Shown here piece by piece: positions 56,543 through 64,000 of a stretch of DNA of 64,000 bases. Position 1 is the stretch's first letter; each line of letters starts with the position of its first letter. The stretch covers positions 740,001 to 804,000 of the forward strand of contig BROG01000032.1 of the NCBI GenBank assembly GCA_030159075.1, written 5' to 3'. Position numbers and translations under genes: made by a program. Below the pieces are notes generated by a model. That model made no database searches. It was not told the origin of the DNA and was given only the letters and a program-made list of their open reading frames with translations. Origin of the DNA: Atrina japonica. Its lineage: Eukaryota > Mollusca > Bivalvia > Pterioida > Pinnidae.

Positions 56543-57127
56543 TCACTGCTGTTCGGTTTCCACTTTCCCTTTCTTGGTGACTTTGCCTCCCTTCTTGAGC
56601 ATCAAGTTGAGTTTACGTTTGGCCCCTGTTGAAGTCTGTTCGGGACATTCATAAGCCCAATGACCTGACTGATGACATTTATAACACTGGTCCGATTGAC
56701 GAGATCGATTTTCTACTTTGTTCTCAGGCTCTACTTTTGTTGCTGTTGTTGTTGTTGTTGTTGCCGACTCGTTATTCTTAGGACATCTAGGAGACCAATG
56801 TCCAATTTCACCACAAATGAAACAAGGATGAGTCTGGGGCGTAGGCTTATATTCGTACCCCATATACGATGTTCTGACTCCTGGCTGTACTTTATCCTTC
56901 AATTCTTTCAGAGTAGTTGTAATAGTCGTGAGTTCTTCCCTCATTTTCTGTAATGTGAATAGCAAGCCATCACGTAACATTCCCTGGGTCGCATCATTTT
57001 CTTGTTTTTCTTGCAACTGGTCTAACGTTTTGAGAACTTCATCAAACTCATCGGCCCCTTCTATGTAAGGTGTAGTATTAGGTGAATAATTTGGGTACGT
57101 CTGTGACAACAAGCCTGGATAACTCAT
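56543..57127 (-). CDS. Double CCHC zinc-knuckle protein
   Basis: 194 aa from the first ATG (57127); the in-frame extension to 57169 starts with GTG. A predicted coiled coil spans about residues 27-82 (DEVLKTLDQLQEKQ, TLKELKDK). Two perfect CX2CX4HX4C knuckles follow: CFICGEIGHWSPRC (102-115) and CYKCHQSGHWAYEC (148-161), separated by a Thr-rich linker, then a basic tail. Such knuckles bind single-stranded nucleic acid in retroviral nucleocapsids and cellular CNBP-like proteins. It is not a standard Polinton core gene. TATA (57175-57180, inverse) and a CTAAAAATAG motif (57202-57211) precede it. Intact frame. Confidence 0.8.
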   Translation of the reverse strand: MSYPGLLSQTYPNYSPNTTPYIEGADEFDEVLKTLDQLQEKQENDATQGMLRDGLLFTLQKMREELTTITTTLKELKDKVQPGVRTSYMGYEYKPTPQTHPCFICGEIGHWSPRCPKNNESATTTTTTATKVEPENKVENRSRQSDQCYKCHQSGHWAYECPEQTSTGAKRKLNLMLKKGGKVTKKGKVETEQQ

Positions 57128-57201
57128 GTTGATGACTGATTCAAATGATGTTTGGTCACTGCACTTCACTTTACTTTATAGACGTTCTTCTTCTTCTTAA
57201 T

Positions 57202-57211
57202 CTATTTTTAG
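57202..57211 (-). promoter_or_regulatory. CTAAAAATAG motif upstream of zinc-knuckle gene
   Basis: On the minus strand CTAAAAATAG, about 21 nt before TATAAA. Identical to the MEF2-type consensus and to the motif at 57891. Confidence 0.5.
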
Positions 57212-57280
57212 AACGTCGTTGCCGTCAGTCACTTGGATGTTTCCAGAAGGGAGGCTCCACACAGGGGTTTTTGTTTTTGT

Positions 57281-57826
57281 TTATATCAGTAATTGACTGA
57301 AAGTACAATCTTTAGACCAACGTCGATGTTCTGTAAAAGCATTATCGCTCCATTCCCAATCTTTTAAACAGATGCCACAAGAAAAACACTGAACGTGGTC
57401 ACTGTTCCCTAAATACACAAATCCTGCTCTGGCTAATTCTGTCTGTTTAGGTCCCGGTAGATATTTGGGCCAATGATCTTTAAACGTCAGGTACCTGGAT
57501 TCATACGTACAAAAATTAGGCAAGGCTAAAGGTATTCTTAATTCCTGATGAAACGATAACCCTCTGTCGGTAGCAGGTCTTAGTTTAAAAGTGGTCACAC
57601 CTTGTCTCCTTTCGGAAGGTGGAGTCCTTGTCACTTCTATCAGATTGACTCTCGGTACGCTATCCACTTCAACCCGATGAGCTCGTGGTACACTATCTAC
57701 TTCTACTCGATGAATTCGTGGTACACTATCCATCATGTCTCGGTTCGTGGGAGCACTATCCGTGACAATCTGACTAGCATCCATCGTCGATGAAAATAAA
57801 GTTTCCATACTTGATGTTCTTTCCAT
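57281..57826 (-). CDS. BIR-domain (IAP-like) protein
   Basis: 181 aa. The start at 57826 was chosen because TTATAAAAAG (57879-57870) would place the RNA start downstream of the earlier ATG at 57859. Residues 33-65 are three 11-residue repeats (DSVPRIHRVEV type). A complete BIR zinc fold spans about 109-176: RYLTF, W, LARAGFVYLG, D, then Cys147, Cys150, His167 and Cys174 (CX2C, HX6C). No RING domain, so it cannot itself be an E3 ligase; single-BIR proteins can bind caspases or inhibit apoptosis, and viruses carry them for that purpose. Frame intact although neighbouring genes are broken. Confidence 0.88.
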   Translation of the reverse strand: MERTSSMETLFSSTMDASQIVTDSAPTNRDMMDSVPRIHRVEVDSVPRAHRVEVDSVPRVNLIEVTRTPPSERRQGVTTFKLRPATDRGLSFHQELRIPLALPNFCTYESRYLTFKDHWPKYLPGPKQTELARAGFVYLGNSDHVQCFSCGICLKDWEWSDNAFTEHRRWSKDCTFSQLLI

Positions 57827-57890
57827 CGTGTCTGAGAGTGAATGGTCCCTGATGTGCATTCTCACTTCCTTTTTATAAGGTCCATAAAAT

Positions 57891-57900
57891 CTATTTTTAG
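57891..57900 (-). promoter_or_regulatory. CTAAAAATAG motif upstream of BIR gene
   Basis: Minus strand CTAAAAATAG, about 12 nt before the TATA box of the BIR gene; the same order as in the zinc-knuckle gene. Confidence 0.5.
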
Positions 57901-57915
57901 ATCAGAACTAAACAA

Positions 57916-58493
57916 TCATATTTTTCTACGTTTTTTGTCCTGAAACACAAATTGTATCATCGGTACGTCTACATGATGACCAAAAGGATCCCATGCTACT
58001 GGTCGTTGTTCTTTATGCACATGATACATCATACCTGCTCGATTACCATTATTATCATTTAATTGTAAATGAAAAGTGTCACCGTACATGGGAGACTGAC
58101 GACAATCGCTTAAACCATTGTCGTAGAAACATTAAAATATCATGAGGTATTTCTTCCTGTTCTACTTTTCGTGGTCGTCCCCTTTTCACTCCTTCCCTCT
58201 GTCCTTCTTCTTCTCTTTGTTCTTTTGTTCTCTCTACGGATACTTTGCGTGGACGTCCCCTCTTTCTTTTCATTCTCTGTTCTTTTCCTTCATCTCTCTG
58301 TCCTTCTGACTTTTTTCTCTCCTTCTATCTTTTCCTGTCCTTCCATCGTCTCCCCTATTCTTTCTCTCTGTTCTTCTTCTTCTTCTCTCTGTTTCTCTTC
58401 TCTCTGTTTCTCCCCTTTCCACCCCTTTCGTCTTTTCATATCTTCTTTTCTTACGGCTTTAGTCATGCCATTTTCTCTTTTCGTCGGATTCAT
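57916..58493 (-). pseudogene. AT-hook protein gene, frameshifted
   Basis: ATG at 58493 (MNPTKREN) opens a highly charged Lys/Glu/Arg frame to 58290. The next frame (58273-58079) holds two AT-hooks KRGRPRK near 58262 and 58180, and a third frame ends KKRRKI at 57916. AT-hooks bind the minor groove of AT-rich DNA, so a role as DNA-packaging or chromatin-directing protein is plausible. At least two indels separate the parts. 50-80 nt gaps to neighbours on both sides suggest a compact transcription unit. Confidence 0.6.
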
Positions 58494-58569
58494 ATTGATA
58501 GATAATACAAGATGTGAACACGATGACTCTCGGTCATCAACTGACCCAAGTCCTGTGTTGCACTTCATT

Positions 58570-59604
58570 TTAAATGACACGACGAAAATGAAGTTTGGCA
58601 ATCACTTTTCCTCCTAGAAAATGAATTTTACGTCCCATGTCATCTCTCATTGTATTTCAATGGTATCAAAATACTTTTTATTTAAACCCACATAATTGTA
58701 ATGAAAAGGTTCCCAATGTTGATGATTGAGCGATTGACCCGTTTGAAAAGGGACCACACGTAATAACGGTAACGATTGTGAACCTACAATTTGACTTTCG
58801 GCAATGTTACTGTAGACATAGATACCACTCATACCAATATTTAAATCGGGTGGATACTTTGGCATGTGTGTGACATCGACCCATTTCGTCATCTCCTCAT
58901 TCATGTCAACGGCTTCAAAGCCAAGCTTATAACCTAGTAGACTTGGAAAACGTATTAAAAAGGGAACGGAATAGATGGATCGGCCTTTAAACTCAATCAT
59001 GAATCGATCTAAAGCTGAGTCATATCTGAATTTAATAGTATTTTTATGAGAGAGATCTTCTATCCCATCAATGACATATTGAAAGGCTCTAGAAAAACCA
59101 ACTTTCATCTCTTCTATTAAAGCGACAGGAGACGCATAAAACCCCGAACGAAATTTAAGTCTCCAAATACTTCCTACAAAAGCGATCCCCGATTTCGTAT
59201 CAGTTTTAGAGATGACATGATCAAATTGGGGATCATCTAACGAGACGTGTTTCTTTATCAATTCTACAGTAAAACGTTCATGTTGGCGATATTTCATTTC
59301 CTTTTTCTTAGGATACGTAGAGGGGTCCTGGGGATTTTTTAGGTGTCACGACGGATTCCAAAGGAACGTGAAGGGGAACCAGGACATCTATGTAATTCTC
59401 ATCTGATGTTATCGATTCTATTAAGTTGGGAAAGATCAATTCACTCAACGCTATATTTCCCACTCACTATCCATCATACTTAAAGCTTGAGGTAAATGAG
59501 TTTTGAATTCTGTTAAGGTATTATCGGGAAAGACTTTTTAAACTAGCATCGCTAGGTAAAGTCATGTAAAAACTACCATGATCTTTAGAATCGAGAGTCG
59601 CCAT
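58570..59604 (-). pseudogene. Polinton penton / minor-capsid-type protein, frameshifted
   Basis: ATG at 59604; near it SFYMTLPSDAS, then FPDNTLTEF and EWEIALSEL in shifted frames, a long open part at 59297-58647 (QSLPLLRVVPF, FDTIEI), and KVIAKLHFR in a last frame to the stop at 58570. This order of motifs is what I associate with the Polinton single-jelly-roll (penton-like) protein, which sits at capsid vertices. About 345 codons, the expected size. At least three indels. TATAAAAA at 59673-59666 is a fitting promoter. Confidence 0.65.
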
Positions 59605-59731
59605 GATGCGTGTACTTGAGATCCAACTGTATCAATGAACCCCTACCCTTCACTGTCTTCTGTTTTTTTTATATCATCAACACCAACACCAAAGTCAAGT
59701 TTCATACATTTTATTACTCAAAAAACTTTAT

Positions 59732-62700
59732 TCAATAACCATAAGGTAAAGTACAAAAGTTTTCAATGCGATGTCTCTTATCATACACGACACGCACTTC
59801 TTTAGTCATCGCCTGTGTTTTGACTTTATGTTGTTTCGTTCGCATGATCTTATGAGGGTACGATACTATCACTTTCTTTTGTTGACCACGTAACAACTGT
59901 TTCAATGTATCTACGTTGACTGTAGAAGTGGTACGACTATCAAAAGTGATTCCTTTGACTCTACACACCGTTTTGTCCTGACGAGTCTTGTACGCATAAT
60001 TTTTAGGACCTCCCGAGACAAAGGATAAGATAGAATCCCCATCTAATTCGTCTGTCCATCCTCCTAAACTGTTTATGATAGTAGGATTCCACTGCTGTGG
60101 ATCGTGTTGATAAATGATACTGTCTGTATCAAAATATAATACACGTTCTCCCAAACGTTCTAGGGTGACATAGAGATGTAACCGTGCTAAAGACGTCGTA
60201 AAGGCTGCTAGCACTACATTGCTGAAACCATTGGGTTCATCAAAGTCATCCTTCGGTTTTGAATTCACCAGCATCATGTCAAGCTCATCATGGCCTTCGT
60301 CATTTGGAATCAGTTCTAAATGTAATATATCACGAGTATCATCTTGAAGTAACTGTTGTAATGCTTCGTAACTCTCCACATACTGTGTCTGAGGTAAATT
60401 AGTTCGTTGAGCAAATTTACCCCACAAACAGTTCAGAAACAGTTTAGCAATGGTCCGTAAGATAGGATTCTTCTCTACATCTTCTTCTCGTATGATCAGT
60501 TGTTCTCTCGTTTCAATCTCTTTGAGGTACTGACGACGATCTTCTACTGTTTGACAGGAAGCAGGAAAACCACTAGCTTGTTGCTTAATCTGGAGAAACT
60601 GATCAATATAGCTACGAAATAAAGTATTGGACTGATCAGGGAAATGCCATATTTCAAAGATACGATCGATCACATAACCTTTTTCTATAGCTTTATTCAA
60701 TTCACACGTCGTCCATGTACCTAACAAACGTCGTTCTTGATTCGTATGAGAGCATCGATAACTCATACCCAACTCCTGTTCGATTCCTTGTTGAGCACAA
60801 GTACGACATAAAGGAAAAAGTAGCTTTCCTCCTGCAAACCGATAAGGTAACACAGGATGAAACAGCTGACGAGGGGGAATAACTCGACATTGTACCAGTC
60901 CAAAATATTGATCTAGACTTTTGAAATCATGTGTAATCACGTCTGGGTGTCCAATGGGAAAAGTCCCATGTTTCAAGACAAATGGGTACAAAGAACATAC
61001 ATCCACGTAACGAATGTCTCCTTCTTCACAGAGCAAACGAGTAGCATTCGTTCGACCTCCAAATAAAGCATCTTTAGGAACTAACGGATCGGGAAACTCC
61101 TCATACGTTTTATCAATGAAATGTTGAAACTGTGGATCCGTCTTGTACCTTTGACGATAGTCATGTTCCCACAGCGGTTTCTACTTGATAGTGTTGACGC
61201 AAATACTGATCTCTCTCTAAGGTCTTTTGATACACTTTTTCATACGTCAAAGAAGGATGAAACGGGTGTTGCTCTTGCTTTAAGTTAGGAAAACACAAGG
61301 GGCATCCGTGCCAAAAACAGCCATGAAACTCGTAAATGGTGCGAGAGTCTTCATGATAACCATCCACGCGATAAGATTCTACTTTGGACTTCCCCTCCCT
61401 GACGAGCATGTCTAATCGTTTGACCAGTTTCATGTTCTTTCCAACTCAACCAGCGTAATGCTAGGGTGGAATACTGTCGTGGTGAAGGATATCCCCGCGG
61501 AGGTATGATACCAATCGTATCTTTTTGCATATGATTGCGACGATAGGCTATATTCCCCGTACTGGCAAACGTAATCGATTCAGCAAAGGGGTCCACATCG
61601 GTTAGTTTCAAACACATGCTTTGGAAATGCATGCAAGCTTGTCGCAAAATAGTCACGTCCGATTCACAGTATTCTTCTAATTCGCATTGCAAATGAAAAA
61701 TCTCACCCTTCTGAATTTGGTCTTGATACCATGCTTCAAAATCACGACGGACATCAGGTTTCATACCTTCTGGGTTGTAATACATAGCTGGGGGATATAC
61801 TCCTATGTAATCAGCATTAGCTTCTGTATTGAACAAATGCGGAAAGTAGCCTTTCTTCAGTTCAGTCAATCCAAAAGCTTTAGGTAACGAAGCTAAAGGA
61901 AATGCCAAGAAATTACATGAGTCTTTAAACCTGATGTTTCCAGCCGTCATAGACATAATCTTAGAAACCGTTCATGATCACATCAGGTTTTTCACAGGCA
62001 TGATGTACCAGATGATGTAAAATAAACTGTCCATCGTACCCTTTAAAGTTATGAGCAATAGCTATAGCTCCATCATGTAAAAGTTTCTCCCTTTGATGTA
62101 TGTCATCATACACGGTCGTTTGAAATAACCAAGTCAAAAAAAATCAGTGAGTGTCGTGGGACCTCGGAATGTAAATACGATGATCTTCCATGGTTTTAAA
62201 TTGCTCACACCAATCATTGGATGTACACTGGGGACATACACGATGAGCAATACATAGATTAGGTTTGTGTTCTCCGGTATCCTGGGTACACTCAAAATCA
62301 TAGAAAATGTAATAAGGGGGTGAAGATGATTCATCCTGAGAAGGGATCCGTTGTATAAAACAGCGATGATCTAAATCCACGATCTGTTTACAATGGCGAC
62401 ATTTTTTCTTCTTTTCTTGACAACAGTGTTGTGTGAATTGTTTCTTACTCAGCCATACTTGACAAGTGGGACATCGAGTCATTAGCTGACATGGAGTAGT
62501 GGTTGTATTACTACTATAAGGCTTCAAATGATTCTCGTAACACCGAGTCGATGTGAATGTCCCCTGACAATGTGTACATTCTATAGGTTTTATCGTGTTG
62601 TCGGGAACACAGGGCGACGGTGCAAAACAACGAAAGCAGCATTGAGGACATCGGTGATCTTCTATATGATCATAACCCACATCACAACGGTCGCAATAGT

Positions 62701-63690
62701 AATTACATTCCAAGAGTCCAGGCATAGATACGATACAATCATAATGGTGATCATCGTACAAAACGTGAATGGGGGCCCCGGATCCCACACCACTATACAG
62801 TACATTTAATGTCAATCGTTTTGTGTTGGTATTCAACTCGTAGATTTTCAAACGATAGCGGGGTAACAATGCGGCCTGAAAACGTTGCCATTCTTCAGGT
62901 CCACTCTCTTGCTGGGGATCACATCCAGTTTGTTGCATTAAGGTATGAGCTTCTCGTCGTTGAAGAGTATGTCGACTTGCATCACCATAAATCAAATTTT
63001 GCCAATAGCGTTTCCAGTTTTTGTACTTGTCTCCATCTCCAAGTCCAGGTTTCTGACAATGAAAACGACCAACTACAATAGCACGAGCTAAACAGGTCTT
63101 GTCTGTATTCTTGATCTGTATCAAACTTTGCTTTTTGTTCACAAACACTTTCTTATCAACACTGAGATGATATTTTCGTTTTCCACCCCCGCTACCTACA
63201 GGTTGTATGACATGGATTACTGACAGGGTGGTAGACCCATCTTCTATTCTAAAATTTTCATTACTCTGTTGCACTTTCTCAATTTTTTCCATGAGTAGAT
63301 CAGCATTCAGGTCTTTAGCATCTGTAAATTCTACCACACTTCACTTTTTTAACGATGGATGATGTATATTGACTCGCATCTTATCCCGATCTTCACACTG
63401 TAGTTTGTTCTTAATAGAAGTCAACATATGATCTATTACTTCTGATACTAAGTGTATGGCATCTTTAGAAAAAATGCTTAAACTTGACTTGGTTACACAT
63501 TCGAGGCCGTTTTAAACTTACGTGATTTACGCTCACTCAGAGTGTCTACTTTATAGTAATCACTATAATCGGTGAGTTGCCTATTGGCATTAAATCCCCC
63601 CCGTTGATCTCTCTGCTGAGCTTGCCTTTGACTTCTCGCCTGTTCTTGTCTTTCATTTAACAATAAATCAAAGTTTGGTAAATTAGCCAT
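59732..63690 (-). pseudogene. Protein-primed family B DNA polymerase (pPolB), frameshifted
   Basis: Replication polymerase of the element. Start ATG 63690, TATA box 63754-63747, stop TGA at 59732 overlapping an AATAAA. In order: N-terminal part (63690-63493), zinc-binding Cys/His clusters (about 62,700-62,400), Exo I FYDFECT (about 62,295), Exo II region with AHNFKGYDGQF near 62,030, Exo III YCESDV near 61,660, a VSR-like YEFHGCFWHGCP (about 61,320), Pol A DVCSLYP (about 61,000), Pol B NCLWGKF (about 60,420) and Pol C YFDTDS (about 60,125). The parts lie in different frames with breaks near 63.49, 63.34, 62.15, 61.95, 61.4 and 61.16 kb. About 1,320 codons, full-length for the family, but not translatable as is. 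Confidence 0.88.
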
Positions 63691-64000
63691 TCCGTGCGTA
63701 TGCTTCCGTGGTCAAATCTAAAATGAAGTACGGTTACTGTAGACTGTATTTATAATGAAAAGAAAAGAACTGTATAGATACTCAAACGAAGTATCATCAC
63801 ATTTATATAGTCTTTAATATTCTAGTCTTGTATGTTTTATAGATTCATAAAACTAGAATGTATTGTATTTCGTTTTATTTTCATATAGAATAAGAAATAT
63901 TAAAAAGGAGTGACAGTTTCTGTCTTATAAAACAAGTGGCCAAATATCTAGACGTAGATGTCTAGACGTAGATGTCTAGACAGACTACAACAACAGGTGC
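63691..64000. other. Upstream of the polymerase gene
   Basis: Holds the polymerase TATA box (63747-63754) and at 63,950-63,980 a short direct repeat tctagacgtagatg. No ORF; the rest of the element continues past the window. Confidence 0.6.

Larger units (their letters stand above)
52341..64000 (-). mobile_element. Polinton/Maverick (adintovirus-like) element, left 11.7 kb
   Basis: Terminus at 52341 starts AGTAGTTATAGGC; Polintons characteristically begin with AG and make 6 bp target duplications, here predicted GGCCTG (52335-52340). Content: protein-primed DNA polymerase B with Exo, VSR-like and Pol motifs, penton-type protein, AT-hook protein, BIR protein, zinc-knuckle protein and four small left-end genes. 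The first kilobase is GC- and CpG-rich, unlike the host sequence to its left. Frameshifts in the polymerase, penton-like, AT-hook and two small genes indicate a decayed copy. The right end, integrase, major capsid, ATPase and protease are outside the window. Confidence 0.88.

Noticed and set aside
56672..56953. Plus-strand 93 aa frame with a poly-Cys run
   Set aside because: Antisense of the Thr-rich linker and zinc knuckles of the 56.5-57.1 kb gene.
58171..58617. Plus-strand 148 aa Ser/Phe-rich frame
   Set aside because: Antisense to the AT-hook gene; composition is the complement of a Lys/Glu-rich sequence.
59732..63690. Programmed frameshifting to explain the polymerase breaks
   Set aside because: Too many breaks without slippery-site context, and adjacent genes are broken in the same way; decay is simpler.

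Overview
The window looks like nuclear DNA of a marine mollusc, most likely a bivalve. It is AT-rich and loaded with TA, CT, GT and GATA microsatellites, minisatellites, tRNA-derived SINEs, foldback elements and Penelope-type retroelement fragments. Its real genes are split by GT-AG introns. The species cannot be named from sequence alone.

Region by region: 1-10.9 kb is repeat-rich with no recognised host gene, only a decayed reverse transcriptase at 7.3-8.4 kb. From 10,939 to 14,953 (+) lies a five-exon opsin that keeps the retinal-binding lysine but has Cys in place of the acidic residue of the (D/E)RY motif. From 15 to 22.8 kb there is an imperfect tandem duplication (16,361-20,150), a second retroelement fragment, a SINE and two satellite blocks. 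From 22.8 to 51.3 kb, minus strand, lies a tandem cluster of RNase T2 genes that automatic ORF calling cannot see because exons are 34-186 bp: a complete nine-exon gene (43,430-51,256), a nearly complete gene (31,335-36,703), a 3'-truncated gene (22,854-27,030), and possibly one decayed exon of a fourth copy (about 41.0 kb). Many DNA transposons, some nested, sit in the introns and spacers.

From 52,341 to the window end lies the left part of a Polinton/Maverick (adintovirus-like) element that inserted into an older retroelement copy. Reading leftward on the minus strand it carries a protein-primed family B DNA polymerase, a penton/minor-capsid-type protein, an AT-hook protein, a BIR (IAP-like) protein and a double zinc-knuckle protein. 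The polymerase, penton-like and AT-hook genes are frameshifted; the BIR and zinc-knuckle genes are open. Integrase, major capsid, ATPase and protease are not seen and would lie beyond 64,000.

The most unusual discovery is at the element's left end. Four small genes form two divergent pairs (54.0-55.8 kb), and each is followed within about 10-30 nt by a replication-dependent histone-type 3' stem-loop in the correct orientation. Three of the four also have a purine-rich block where a U7 snRNA target would be. The genes are not recognisable histones. Together with CRE, ETS, YY1 and CCAAT sites upstream, this suggests that a virus-like mobile element ties its early genes to S-phase histone mRNA processing. 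The polymerase instead ends in an ordinary AATAAA.
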